From: Microvirga sp052114605
GTDB taxonomy: Bacteria > Pseudomonadota > Alphaproteobacteria > Rhizobiales > Beijerinckiaceae
NCBI RefSeq assembly: GCF_052114605.1
Contig: NZ_JBFRFB010000009.1
Location: 95,757-159,756 of the forward strand
Direction: 5' to 3'
Length of the DNA stretch: 64,000 nucleotides
The notes beneath the pieces were generated by a model. The model was not told the origin of the DNA. It made no database searches and worked only from the letters and a program-made list of their open reading frames with translations. Below, in pieces: positions 1 through 7,458 of the stretch; position 1 is the first letter of the stretch; each line of letters starts with the position of its first letter. The position numbers were made by a program, and so were the translations under genes.

Positions 1-228
1 CCGCGCGAGATCGTCGAGAAGCGCGGCATGAAGCAGGTGACCGATACCGGCGCCATCGAGAAGGCCGTGGACGAGATCATCGCAGCCAACCCGGACAAGG
101 TGGAGCAGGCGAAGGCGAAGCCCACGCTGCTCGGCTGGTTCGTCGGCCAGGTGATGAAGCAGACCGGCGGCAAGGCCAACCCGCAGGCCGTCAACGAAAT
201 CCTGAAGCAGAAGCTCGGGATCGAGTAA
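1..228 (+). CDS. gatB: GatB, Asp/Glu-tRNA amidotransferase subunit B (C-terminal end only)
   Basis: Partial: the reading frame is open at the window edge and ends in TAA at 226-228, giving the last 75 residues. The visible part is the YqeY-like tail domain of GatB, recognised from the order of PREIVEKRGMKQ, a helix ending DEIIAANPDKVE, then LLGWFVGQVMKQTGGKANP and the closing NEILKQKLG. GatB is the kinase/tRNA-binding subunit of the cytoplasmic GatCAB complex, which converts Glu-tRNA(Gln) or Asp-tRNA(Asn) to the amidated form; the tail domain contacts the tRNA D-loop. A strong terminator follows directly, so this is the 3' end of its transcript. The aspS gene in this window could be its partner synthetase. 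Confidence 0.93.
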   Translation, partial: PREIVEKRGMKQVTDTGAIEKAVDEIIAANPDKVEQAKAKPTLLGWFVGQVMKQTGGKANPQAVNEILKQKLGIE

Positions 229-238
229 GGCAATCGAA

Positions 239-275
239 AAACCCGGCAAAGGCTCGCAGCCCTGCCGGGTTTTTT
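239..275 (+). terminator. Rho-independent terminator after gatB
   Basis: AAACCCGGCA at 239-248 pairs with TGCCGGGTTT at 263-272 across a 14-base loop, and the 3' arm runs into TTTTTT. It lies 10 bases after the gatB stop. Confidence 0.85.
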
Positions 276-289
276 CGAAGCAGGAACCG

Positions 290-925
290 GTGGCAACGCA
301 ACCCAATCCCTTCGCTCCTCATTGGCTGATCCGCGATATCGTGATCAGCGCGCATCGTTCCGCGGTCGGGCCGGGCGGGTTGCTGTTCGTCGGCGACTCC
401 ATCGTCGAAGGGTTCTACTGGAACCGCCTTGGATCGCTTCCGGTGCTGAACGCCGGCTATTCCGGCATCTGGGCGGAGGCTCTGGAGCCCAGGATTCCGC
501 TTCTCCTTAAATCTGCCGAGCCTTCGCTCGCGGTTCTTCTTGTCGGCACCAACGATGCGAAGAAGGATTGCAGCGAAGACGGCCTCGATGATGCGGTCAA
601 AAATCTCGACCGGATCATCAGTCATTTCGATGAGGCGGGCGTGCCTCTCATCGCGATGACGCCGCCGCCCATCGAGAAAGCCAAGCGCGTCACCAGCTTC
701 TACTCCACCGATGCCATTGCAGATATGAGCCGCCGCATTGTCGAGACCTGCGATGGCCGCGCCGCCGCCATCGTCGATCTGCAATCGGCATTGTCAGACG
801 ATGAGGGCGCCGCGCGCGAAGGAATGACCGTGGATGGCATTCATCTCTCGCCTGAGGGGTATCGCCTGATGCACGACATGTTGGCAGAGACAGTGGCCGC
901 CGTGTTGCCTGAGAGGACCAATTGA
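290..925 (+). CDS. SGNH/GDSL-type hydrolase
   Basis: A 211-residue protein with the SGNH hydrolase blocks in order: GDSIVEG at 35-41 (nucleophile Ser37), NAGYSG at 54-59 (oxyanion Gly), GTND at 86-89 (Asn88) and DGIHLSPEGY at 182-191 (Asp182/His185). These give a complete Ser-Asp-His triad, so an active esterase, lipase or acyl-sugar deacylase is expected; the substrate cannot be read from the sequence. No signal peptide is visible, so it is probably cytoplasmic. The start is GTG at 290, preceded by AGGAA. It begins only 15 bases after the gatB terminator and so needs its own promoter or read-through. Confidence 0.85.
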   Translation: MATQPNPFAPHWLIRDIVISAHRSAVGPGGLLFVGDSIVEGFYWNRLGSLPVLNAGYSGIWAEALEPRIPLLLKSAEPSLAVLLVGTNDAKKDCSEDGLDDAVKNLDRIISHFDEAGVPLIAMTPPPIEKAKRVTSFYSTDAIADMSRRIVETCDGRAAAIVDLQSALSDDEGAAREGMTVDGIHLSPEGYRLMHDMLAETVAAVLPERTN

Positions 926-1086
926 CCGTGGCGTTGAGGATCGATGTGCCCGTTCTTCGTTCCGTCGTCGATGAGGACGCGCAGGATCTCTTCGGCAAGC
1001 GCCTCGGCTTCACGCAGACAGGCGCACAGCGGGATCTCGGCGACATTTCCAACTCGGTCGAATACTTCTTCGAGAAGAATCTCTGA
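922..1086 (+). pseudogene. Remnant of a GNAT acetyltransferase C-terminus
   Basis: A 54-codon open frame that overlaps the end of the GDSL gene, starting at TTG 922 or GTG 928 and ending TGA at 1086. It reads like the last two strands of a GNAT fold: ALRIDVPVLRSVVDEDAQDL followed by FGKRLGFTQTG and a closing VEYFFEKNL. The N-terminal two thirds, including the acetyl-CoA loop, is absent because the GDSL gene occupies that place. Codon use looks like coding sequence. I read it as a truncated leftover; a short expressed protein is possible. Confidence 0.45.
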
Positions 1087-1105
1087 GGCTGTTCATTCAC
1101 CCTTC

Positions 1106-1310
1106 GTCATGGCCGGGCTTGTCCCGGCGATCCACGTCTTCGCTTCCAATCCTCCGCCCTCATCCTGAGGAGCCGCTGAAAGCGGCGTCTCGAAGGATCG
1201 TCCAGTGTGCGCTGGAGCCTCCTTCGAGACAGCGCTACGCGCTTCCTCAGGATGAGGGCATCGTTGGTGGCAAGACGTGGATCACCGGCACAAGGCCGGT
1301 GATGACGTCG
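1106..1310. repeat. Composite nested palindromic intergenic repeat
   Basis: The outer arms are GATCCACGTCTT at 1129-1140 and AAGACGTGGATC at 1272-1283, an exact inverted pair. Inside lies CTCATCCTGAGGA (from about 1158) matched by TCCTCAGGATGAG (to about 1257), with cgtctcgaaggat and atccttcgagac-type arms further in. Small palindromes cap both ends: GGCCGGGCTTGTCCCGGC and CACCGGCACAAGGCCGGTG. A copy with the same nesting lies at 53717-53936. Confidence 0.8.
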
Positions 1311-1322
1311 GAGATTAAAGCC

Positions 1323-2729
1323 TCAAGGAATCTCGTAAACGGCGAACTCGTCGTTGATCCCGCGCAGGGTCGTCTTCTGCAAATTGGGGTGAAGGCCTCT
1401 CGTTTCGATCAATTCCAGCGCCTCCGGGTTATCGATCACCGTTCCGGTGGCGTAGATCGAGCGTGAGTCCGCCAGCCCCTGCACGCGCGAGGCGATGTTG
1501 ACGGTCTGCCCGAAATAATCCTGCCGGTCGTTGAGAACCACGGCAAGGCATGGCCCCTCGTGAATGCCGATCTTCAGGAGCAGATCCTCCTCCCCGCGTT
1601 CCTCGTTGAGGCTGCGCATGGCATCGCGCATCCTGAGCGCCGCCGCGATGGCATGTTCCGGGTTGGGAAAGGTGGCCATGACCGCATCGCCGATGGTTTT
1701 CACCACGGCTCCGGCCTCGGATGCCACGATCTCGTTGACCACGCGGAAATGCTCGCGCACGAGGTCGTAGGCGACGAGATCGCCGACGCGCTCGTAGAGT
1801 TCCGTCGAGCCCTTCAGATCCGTGAACAGGAAGGTGAGGCTGGTGATCTTGAGGCGCTGGTCGATATCGAGCGTTTCCGTGCGGTAGATGTCGCGGAAGG
1901 TCTGGTTCGTCAGCAGGCGCTTGGCGGTCAGGAAGGGACGCCGCCGCTCCATCAACTTGTGTAGCTCGTCACCCGCGAGCCAGACGGCCGGAAGGGTCCG
2001 GTGCTTGGCGTGGTTTTCCAGCAGGAGCCTTACAGGACCGGGGCGGACCTCCAGTATCCGGTTATCCGCGTGAAGCTCGCTCAGGATCATCGATAAATTC
2101 TGGCGCTCGCGTGTCGGCTCACCCTTCACATCCAGGAACTGGGCTGCGTGAGTCACAGGATCGAAGACGATCACGAAGCCCGGCGGCAGCTGCAATGACA
2201 GGATCACCCGCTCGCCAGCGGGAAGCTCGACCGCATCGAGAACAATGTCTTCGAGCCGCTGCTCGAAATCTTCCGGCAGATCGACGCCTGAGCTCCAGAA
2301 CACCTGCCGCAGATACTCCGACATCGGGAGCGTATCCGGCTCATGGGCTGCGATCTTGCGCACTCTTGGGCTGACCGTGAAAGTGACTTCCACCATCTCG
2401 TCCAGGGTCGGCTCATAGCCAGCCGCGCATAAGGCGCAGCTGTATTCCTCCTGCCTGAGGGATTTCAGGCTGGTGCCTGCATCCAGCACTCCGCCGCAGC
2501 CCGGGCAGAGGACGTTCCAGGACATCTCGAAGATCCCGGGCCGCGCCGCGTGCAGGAAGGCGGCAATGGTGCTCTCCTCATCGAGATTGTGCTTCGCCGC
2601 GAACGCAAGAACGTTCACGCGGTTCAACTCATGATCGGGGGCATCCTGGATAAGGCGCTCGATCTGATCGACAACGGCACTATTCGCCGATTGTCGTAAA
2701 ATGGCGAAGAGATTCTGGTTCTCGTTCAT
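1323..2729 (-). CDS. Class III adenylate/guanylate cyclase with DUF5939 N-terminus
   Basis: 468 residues. The C-terminal half (about 295-468) is a class III nucleotide cyclase domain: FTDLKGST at 302-309 gives the first metal Asp (Asp304), KTIGDAVMATF at 344-354 gives the purine-specifying Lys344 and second metal Asp348, and NIASR at 411-415 gives the Asn/Arg transition-state pair. All key residues are present, so cAMP synthesis is likely. The N-terminal half matches DUF5939 and contains two CxxC pairs, CPGC at 75-78 and CALC at 98-101, spaced like a zinc ribbon. No transmembrane segment is seen. A strong Shine-Dalgarno GGAGG lies just before the ATG at 2729. It is monocistronic. The sensed signal is unknown. 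Confidence 0.88.
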   Translation of the reverse strand: MNENQNLFAILRQSANSAVVDQIERLIQDAPDHELNRVNVLAFAAKHNLDEESTIAAFLHAARPGIFEMSWNVLCPGCGGVLDAGTSLKSLRQEEYSCALCAAGYEPTLDEMVEVTFTVSPRVRKIAAHEPDTLPMSEYLRQVFWSSGVDLPEDFEQRLEDIVLDAVELPAGERVILSLQLPPGFVIVFDPVTHAAQFLDVKGEPTRERQNLSMILSELHADNRILEVRPGPVRLLLENHAKHRTLPAVWLAGDELHKLMERRRPFLTAKRLLTNQTFRDIYRTETLDIDQRLKITSLTFLFTDLKGSTELYERVGDLVAYDLVREHFRVVNEIVASEAGAVVKTIGDAVMATFPNPEHAIAAALRMRDAMRSLNEERGEEDLLLKIGIHEGPCLAVVLNDRQDYFGQTVNIASRVQGLADSRSIYATGTVIDNPEALELIETRGLHPNLQKTTLRGINDEFAVYEIP

Positions 2730-2901
2730 GGTGCCACCTCCCTGGAGGGGCGGGCGAGGCCGGCAGTGTCAGGAAAATTCAGGCAAAACGCCTCGTCACA
2801 TCCTGAGAATGTGGCTCCAGAACATGGCAAAGTTCAAGGTGAACCGCCGAATTCCGCAAGAAATCGGGCATAAATCATAATCTTTCACTGCCCGAAGGCG
2901 G

Positions 2902-3315
2902 TCATGCGACCCCGTATTCCTCAGCGTAGCGGTTCGCGATCCGCGTTTGCCAGATGCACAGAACGGGGGCGACGACGAGTTCGACGACGAGGCCGCCGAT
3001 CATGAAGAGTGACGGCAGGCCGGTCAGGGCAAGGCCGATGAGGCGCCCAAGACCTCCGATCACCACGAGGAGCGTGAGGAGCCGGAAACGGCCAGTTCTG
3101 GTCTCGATGCGGGGCAGGGTGCTCCAGTAACAGAGGCCGATGCCGAGAAGCAGGCCGGACAGGAACCGAAAATGGCTTTCCGCCGAAATGCTCACCGCAT
3201 CGCCCGTGAGCGCCTGGCCGAACAGAACGCCATAGAGCCCGATCGCCACGGGAACCGTCGCCACGACGGCAACACTCTGCTGCAGAAGCTTGCGTTCGCT
3301 ATCCATCTTGGCCAT
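2902..3315 (-). CDS. DUF4345 small membrane protein
   Basis: 137 residues with four predicted membrane helices at roughly 13-35, 48-66, 78-97 and 101-122. The motif HFRFLSGLLLGIGLCYW in the second helix and the GGLGRLIGLALTG segment in the third are those of the DUF4345 family of inner-membrane proteins, which has no known function. Two starts are possible, the ATG at 3315 or an in-frame ATG three codons later; the first has a GAGGA box at suitable spacing. It stands alone between the cyclase gene and a divergent glutathione transferase gene. Confidence 0.75.
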   Translation of the reverse strand: MAKMDSERKLLQQSVAVVATVPVAIGLYGVLFGQALTGDAVSISAESHFRFLSGLLLGIGLCYWSTLPRIETRTGRFRLLTLLVVIGGLGRLIGLALTGLPSLFMIGGLVVELVVAPVLCIWQTRIANRYAEEYGVA

Positions 3316-3334
3316 GGCACCATCCTCAGAAGGC

Positions 3335-3384
3335 TAGGCCCTCGTGCTTCGAGACGGTCGCTCCGCACCCCTCAGGATGAGCGT
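3335..3384. repeat. Half copy of the CTCATCCTGAGG-type repeat
   Basis: The segment ctcgtgcttcgagacggtcg followed by CCCTCAGGATGAG corresponds to the right half of the composite element at 1106-1310. The left half is missing. Confidence 0.6.
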
Positions 3385-3483
3385 AGAGACTGGTGAGCCG
3401 AACCTTCGGTGTGATTTTCAACCTTTCTGGCTGCGAAGCAATCCAATAAAGTCTCAGCTAGACTTTTGCGCACAGAGGGGCTC

Positions 3484-4125
3484 ATGACCGCACGTTTCGA
3501 ACTTCACGGGTTCGCGTTTTCCGGACCGACCTACAAGGTTGCCTTGATGCTTTCGCTGACGGCTGAGCCTTTCGATTATGTGCACGTGAACATGATGGCC
3601 GGCGAGCACAAGCAGCCCCCGCACATGTCGCGCCAGCGCTACGGCCAGGTGCCGCTGCTCCTGGACCGCAACAATGGCAGGCATCTCTGCCAGTCGGCGG
3701 CTCTGCTCGAATATCTCTCCGACACCCTGGGCAAATTCGGCGGCGCGAGCCTGGACGAACGCCTCCAAGTTCGTGAATGGCTCTACTGGGACTTCGACCG
3801 TCTTGCCGCACCCCTCTATCGGGCCCGCGTCATCAAGCTCGGCATCCGGCAGGCTCCACCCGAGGTGTTCGAGGATTGCAGCGCCAATGCCAGGGCTGGG
3901 CTCGCTGTCGTCGAGGCGCATCTCGCCGGACGCACCTGGATGGTGGGCGAGGGCGTCACCATCGCCGATATCGACATCTACGGCGTTGTGGCCTTCGCGG
4001 GCGAGGCGGGCATCGACTTGACCGAATACTCTCAGGTGAAGGCCTGGGCGGCGCGCGTCGAGGCCTTGCCGGGGTTCAAGGCTCCCAAGGCCATGCTGCC
4101 CATGGAATCCAGGTCAGCCGCATGA
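3484..4125 (+). CDS. Glutathione S-transferase family protein
   Basis: 213 residues from the ATG at 3484, chosen over an in-frame TTG at 3466 because AGAGGGG (3474-3480) sits correctly before the ATG. The N-terminal thioredoxin-like domain shows GFAFSGPTYKVALML and the glutathione-binding stretch YGQVPLLL followed by CQSAALLEYL (Gln/Ser contacting the gamma-glutamyl group). The C-terminal helical domain contains GEGVTIADIDIYG, the conserved N-capping box of soluble transferases. It is probably a cytoplasmic glutathione transferase; the substrate is unknown. The stop overlaps the start of the next gene (ATGA), so the two are translationally coupled. Confidence 0.85.
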   Translation: MTARFELHGFAFSGPTYKVALMLSLTAEPFDYVHVNMMAGEHKQPPHMSRQRYGQVPLLLDRNNGRHLCQSAALLEYLSDTLGKFGGASLDERLQVREWLYWDFDRLAAPLYRARVIKLGIRQAPPEVFEDCSANARAGLAVVEAHLAGRTWMVGEGVTIADIDIYGVVAFAGEAGIDLTEYSQVKAWAARVEALPGFKAPKAMLPMESRSAA

Positions 4126-4580
4126 GCGGGATTCTGGTTCGGGAAGCGCGCTTCGAGGATCTCGAGGCGATCATCCGCCTGCATGAAGAGGACACGTTGG
4201 GAACGCACGGCGACGTGTGGAACCCTGAGACGAAGCCAGTCTATGAGGCAGCGTTTCAGGCCATCGCCCGCTCGGCGGAAAACACGCTCTTCGTGGCGAC
4301 CGATGGCAGCGAGGTCATCGGCACCTTTCAGCTTACCTTCATTCCCAATCTCACCGGGCGCGGAACGATGCGCGTGAAGGTCGAGAGCGTGAAGGTGAAA
4401 GCCTCCCGCCGCTCCGGCGGCATCGGGGCCCGAATGATGGCCTTCGCAGAGGATTACGCCCGCACCAAAGGCGCCGCCGCCATGGAGCTGACCTCCAACA
4501 AGACCCGCAAGGACGCGCACCGTTTCTACGAGCGGCTCGGGTTTTCGCGGAGTCACGAGGGGTTCAAGAAGAAGCTTTGA
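4122..4580 (+). CDS. GNAT family N-acetyltransferase
   Basis: 152 residues, overlapping the end of the upstream transferase gene by four bases (ATGA). The GNAT fold is clear: VREARFEDLEAIIRL at the start, the strand VIGTFQLTFIP, then KVKASRRSGGIGARMMAFAE, which holds the acetyl-CoA pyrophosphate loop (R/Q-x-x-G-x-G/A, here RRSGGIGA), and the C-terminal HRFYERLGFSRSHEGFKKKL. It resembles small-molecule or amino-acid acetyltransferases of the PhnO/YpeA kind. The substrate cannot be assigned. The coupling suggests it is made together with the glutathione transferase. Confidence 0.88.
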   Translation: MSGILVREARFEDLEAIIRLHEEDTLGTHGDVWNPETKPVYEAAFQAIARSAENTLFVATDGSEVIGTFQLTFIPNLTGRGTMRVKVESVKVKASRRSGGIGARMMAFAEDYARTKGAAAMELTSNKTRKDAHRFYERLGFSRSHEGFKKKL

Positions 4581-4616
4581 GAGCCACCTAGGTGAGCGGC
4601 TGCCAAACTCTACTGA

Positions 4617-4784
4617 TCAGAGTTCGGGTTGATAATTGTAGTCCTCTTCGCACAGGTGCCAAAAAGCTCTGTCGTAATTGATGCGATCAAGGCAGGCGTC
4701 GAAGTGAATAAGCCCATATAGCCAGTATGCAACTGCAACAATGCATAAGGCGATCAAAAGAAGTACTTTCACTCGTCGGTTCAT
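4617..4784 (-). CDS. Small single-pass membrane or secreted protein (55 aa)
   Basis: A 55-residue reading frame starting ATG at 4784 and ending TGA. The N-terminus MNRRVKVLLLIALCIVAVAYW is a basic tip followed by a hydrophobic helix, either a membrane anchor or an uncleaved signal. The tail FDACLDRINYDRAFWHLCEED resembles the FDxCLDxG tails of small proteobacterial exported proteins, with two Cys in the periplasmic part. Base composition is lower in GC than the surroundings. The Shine-Dalgarno is weak (AAAAGAA). It lies downstream of, and in the same direction as, the PsiF-like gene, separated from it by a hairpin. No function is known. Confidence 0.5.
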   Translation of the reverse strand: MNRRVKVLLLIALCIVAVAYWLYGLIHFDACLDRINYDRAFWHLCEEDYNYQPEL

Positions 4785-4808
4785 GAGCAATTCTTTTGGC
4801 CAGTTTTG

Positions 4809-4845
4809 GCATCTCGGACTCTTTTATGGAAAAAGTCCGAGATGC
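4809..4845 (-). terminator. Hairpin after the PsiF-like gene
   Basis: GCATCTCGGACT (4809-4820) and AGTCCGAGATGC (4834-4845) form a perfect 12-bp stem just past the stop of the leftward gene. The U-run on the leftward strand is weak (CAAAA), so termination may be partial and the small gene beyond could be reached by read-through. Confidence 0.55.
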
Positions 4846-4853
4846 TTGGTTGT

Positions 4854-5108
4854 TTAAGCCTTCGTGCCGCCCTTGAGACGCGTGTTGCAGGCGCTCCAGA
4901 ACTTCGGCCATTTCATGCCGGGCTCGACCTTGCCGCCGGCCTTGGCTTCCTTCCACTCGGCGCTGCACTTGGTCATGCGCTCGCGGGCGGCCATTTGGGC
5001 GGCGGTCGGTTCCTTCTTCGGCTTTGCCTCTCCAGCCGCCTGGACGGGAACGGCGAGAGACAGGGTCATGGCGGTTGCAAGCACTGTTGCAGCAAGTTTC
5101 TTGATCAT
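4854..5108 (-). CDS. PsiF-repeat-like exported protein
   Basis: 84 residues from the ATG at 5108, which has AAGGGGA seven bases upstream; an earlier in-frame ATG at 5132 lacks a ribosome site. Residues 1-24 (MIKKLAATVLATAMTLSLAV, then PVQAAG) form a Sec signal peptide with cleavage near AAG. The mature part, TAAQMAARERMTKCSAEWKE with WPKFWSACNTRLKGG, has the MxxCxxEWK and F/WxxACNxxLKG pattern of the PsiF family (phosphate-starvation-inducible, periplasmic, function unknown). Two Cys remain in the mature protein and could form a disulfide. Identification rests on short motifs. Confidence 0.65.
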   Translation of the reverse strand: MIKKLAATVLATAMTLSLAVPVQAAGEAKPKKEPTAAQMAARERMTKCSAEWKEAKAGGKVEPGMKWPKFWSACNTRLKGGTKA

Positions 5109-5256
5109 CGGGTTCCCCTTAGGCGCATTCAACCTGCGCTCGATTCATCTCATATGAAACAATGAAACATGCAAGGCCGCGGGCTCGGCCATGCCCTCTA
5201 TCCACTGCAAACCATTGTCATGAGGGTGCGGGAGGCGATGCTTATTTCTACAGTCG

Positions 5257-5302
5257 CGCATCGTTTAAGCGGAAAATCGGGTCCACTTTTCCGCCTGATG
5301 CG
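5257..5302. repeat. Short palindromic repeat (CGCATC...GATGCG)
   Basis: CGCATC at 5257-5262 pairs with GATGCG at 5297-5302, and within them CGGAAAA pairs with TTTTCCG. This is the common rhizobial intergenic palindrome type. It lies upstream of the second glutathione transferase gene. Confidence 0.65.
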
Positions 5303-5349
5303 TTAACGTCCGCGCCAGACCTGTATTGTTACCGAAGGAGAGGCATGCC

Positions 5350-6057
5350 ATGGCAGCTTCCACGCAGCAACCGATCGATCTCTACTACTGGCCGACCCCG
5401 AACGGCTGGAAGATCACCATCATGCTCGAAGAATGCGGGCTGCCTTACGTCATTCACCCGGTGAATATCGGCAAGGGCGATCAGTTCAAGCCGGATTTCC
5501 TGTCCTTCTCCCCCAACAACAAGATGCCGGCCATCATCGACCATGACGGGCCTGACGGGCAGCCGATCTCGGTGTTCGAATCCGGCGCCATCCTCCAATA
5601 TCTCGGACGCAAGACGGGCCGGTTCTACCCGCAGGACGAGCGCGGGCGCGTCGAGGTCGATCAATGGCTGTTCTGGCAGATGGGCGGCTTCGGCCCCATG
5701 CTCGGCCAGACGCACCATTTCCGCATCTACGCCCCGGAGCAGGTGCCCTACGCCATCGAGCGCTACACCAACGAGACCAACCGCCTCTACGGCGTGCTCA
5801 ACAAGCGCCTCGCGGACCGGGAATTCGTGGCCGGCGAATATTCCATCGCCGACATGGCCATCGCCCCCTGGGCGAAGCTGTGGGAGCGCCAGGGCCAGAA
5901 CATCGAGGACTTCCCGCATGTGAAGCGCTGGCTGAAAGCGGTAATGGAGCGCCCGGCGGTGAAGAGGGCTCTCGTGGTCGGAGCCGAGGATCGCGGATCG
6001 AACGACATGAAGGACCCCGCCGTTCAGGCCATCCTTTTCGGCCAGAAGGCGCGGTAA
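5350..6057 (+). CDS. yfcG: Glutathione-dependent disulfide-bond oxidoreductase, YfcG/YghU type
   Basis: 235 residues. The ATG at 5350 is chosen because AAGGAGAGG precedes it at good spacing; an upstream in-frame TTG is not credible. The N-terminus DLYYWPTPNGWKITIMLEE is the Nu-class signature, in which the Thr/Asn of TPNGWK replaces the usual catalytic Tyr or Ser. NNKMPAIID and FESGAILQYLGRKTGRFYP complete the glutathione site. The C-terminal domain includes the characteristic QTHHFRIYAPEQVPYAIERY stretch and EYSIADMAIAPW. Enzymes of this type reduce disulfides using two glutathione molecules. It is single-gene, flanked by repeat DNA on its 3' side. Confidence 0.88.
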   Translation: MAASTQQPIDLYYWPTPNGWKITIMLEECGLPYVIHPVNIGKGDQFKPDFLSFSPNNKMPAIIDHDGPDGQPISVFESGAILQYLGRKTGRFYPQDERGRVEVDQWLFWQMGGFGPMLGQTHHFRIYAPEQVPYAIERYTNETNRLYGVLNKRLADREFVAGEYSIADMAIAPWAKLWERQGQNIEDFPHVKRWLKAVMERPAVKRALVVGAEDRGSNDMKDPAVQAILFGQKAR

Positions 6058-6059
6058 TC

Positions 6060-6340
6060 AACCGGCGTCATCCCGGACGGCGAAACCGATCCGGAGTCGC
6101 TGGCAGGATGAGTGCACCCACCGCTGTCATTCCGGAGCGGCTCGTCAGAGCCGAGCCCGGAACCCATACCCACAACAGATGCAGAAGAAAGCAGCTCGGA
6201 TCGCCGGGCTTTTCTTGGCAGCGTCGCGGTTATGGGTTCCGGGCTCTCGCTAGCGCTAGCCCCGGAATGACAGAGGGAAATTCGGGCGCCTCATCCTGCA
6301 CCCGATCCCGGATCAGCTTTGCCGTCCGGGATGACCGTTT
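6060..6340. repeat. Repeat-rich intergenic region with a 150-bp inverted repeat
   Basis: CTGTCATTCCGG at 6124 and CCGGAATGACAG ending at 6273 are terminal inverted arms, with inner arms GAGCCCGGAACCCATA and TATGGGTTCCGGGCTC. Flanking pieces (GTCATCCCGGACGG near 6067 and CCGTCCGGGATGA near 6325) form a further outer pair. Related copies lie at 24597-24766 and 28051-28196. No gene is seen here. Confidence 0.75.
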
Positions 6341-6346
6341 AGGAGC

Positions 6347-6751
6347 TCAATTCAACTTCGCCCAGGTCTGAGAGCGGCAGATCAGGCCGCCGAGGACGCA
6401 GCCTGAGAGCTGCATGGTCTTTCCGGCGAAGGTCATCTTGCCGGTATAGGTCCGGCCGTCCTTGTAATTATAGAGCTTTCCAGTGAAGCCTTCCGGGGCA
6501 GGCCGGATGTCGGCAATCATCTGGACCCCGACGAGATTACGGTTTTTCAGGCCCGCATCAGGGTTGTGCACATCCTTGGTCTCGCCCTGCACCGAGAGGA
6601 TGGTGCCGCAATGAACCTCGCCGCATCTGGCGATCCGAACCCTGGTCTCCCCAGTCTCGCTCAAATAGGTGCCGCTCGGGTCGGAGGGCTGGGCCCAGGC
6701 TGCTCCAAGGGTCAGAAAAAGGCAAAGAACAGAAAGGGTTGCAGGTTTCAC
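6347..6751 (-). CDS. DUF2147 exported protein
   Basis: 134 residues. Residues 1-20 (MKPATLSVLCLFLTLGAAWA) are a Sec signal peptide with cleavage after AWA. The mature part carries the DUF2147 pattern: GTYLSETGETRVRIARCG, then HNPDAGLKNRNLVGVQMI, then GKLYNYKDGRTYTGKM and a closing LSGCVLGGLICRSQTW. Members are periplasmic lipocalin-like beta barrels of unknown role, sometimes linked to lipid or envelope stress. Four Cys in the mature part could pair. It reads away from ndk, sharing a 171-base upstream region with it. Confidence 0.8.
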   Translation of the reverse strand: MKPATLSVLCLFLTLGAAWAQPSDPSGTYLSETGETRVRIARCGEVHCGTILSVQGETKDVHNPDAGLKNRNLVGVQMIADIRPAPEGFTGKLYNYKDGRTYTGKMTFAGKTMQLSGCVLGGLICRSQTWAKLN

Positions 6752-6922
6752 GAATTTCTCCCTCGGAGCCTGTCGTCCGGGGTGAGGCTAGACCAGCGGG
6801 TTAAGCTTTCCAAGAGAAGGGCGCCCGCCATTAAACTTAAGTCCGAAAAGGCGCTTGAGAGCAGGGGGGCGCGCCGCTATAAGCGCCGCACTTTCCGATT
6901 TTCCCTCTTGAAGAGCAATATC

Positions 6923-7345
6923 ATGGCCATCGAGCGCACTTTCTCCATCATCAAGCCCGACGCGACCGAGCGTAACCTGACCGGCGCCGTCAATGCCGTC
7001 ATCGAAAAAGCCGGCCTGCGCATCGTGGCGCAGAAGCGCATTCTCATGTCCCGCCGCGAGGCCGAGACCTTCTACGCTGTCCACAAGGAGCGCCCCTTCT
7101 TCGGTGAGCTCGTGGACTTCATGATTTCCGCTCCGGTCGTCGTGCAGGTTCTCGAGGGCGAGAACGCCGTTCTCCGCTACCGCGAGATCATGGGCGCCAC
7201 CAACCCGGAGAGCGCTGCCGAGGGCACGATCCGCAAGCTCTACGCCAAGTCCATCGGCGAGAACTCCGTCCACGGCTCCGACAGCCAGGACAATGCCAAG
7301 ATCGAGATCGCCCAGTTCTTCTCGGGCAACGAGATCGTCGGCTAA
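6923..7345 (+). CDS. ndk: Nucleoside-diphosphate kinase
   Basis: 140 residues, the normal family length, starting with MAIERTFSIIKPDA at the ATG 6923. An open frame extends far upstream but has no Shine-Dalgarno or homology. The active site NSVHGSDSQDNAKIEI contains the phosphorylated His117, and the nucleotide site includes Lys11 of IIKPDA and the RxxMGATNP loop. The enzyme transfers the gamma phosphate of ATP to other nucleoside diphosphates through a phosphohistidine. It is monocistronic with a strong terminator directly after it. Confidence 0.97.
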   Translation: MAIERTFSIIKPDATERNLTGAVNAVIEKAGLRIVAQKRILMSRREAETFYAVHKERPFFGELVDFMISAPVVVQVLEGENAVLRYREIMGATNPESAAEGTIRKLYAKSIGENSVHGSDSQDNAKIEIAQFFSGNEIVG

Positions 7346-7370
7346 GCCTTAGGCTTCCGACCCTGAACGA

Positions 7371-7397
7371 AAAGGCCGCCCCCCGGGCGGCCTTTTT
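7371..7397 (+). terminator. Rho-independent terminator after ndk
   Basis: AAGGCCGCC pairs with GGCGGCCTT across a short CCCG loop and is followed by TTTTT. It sits 25 bases after the ndk stop. Confidence 0.88.
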
Positions 7398-7458
7398 GCT
7401 GAATAGACGGTATTTTTGCGCGCTGCTTTTTACTGTATGAACCATTGCAAAGACGAGA

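Noticed and set aside
1106..1310. CRISPR array or transposon
   Set aside because: The arms are inverted and not regularly spaced direct repeats, and no cas or transposase gene is near.
3466..3484. TTG start for the first glutathione transferase
   Set aside because: The ATG at 3484 has a proper ribosome site and fits the family N-terminus.
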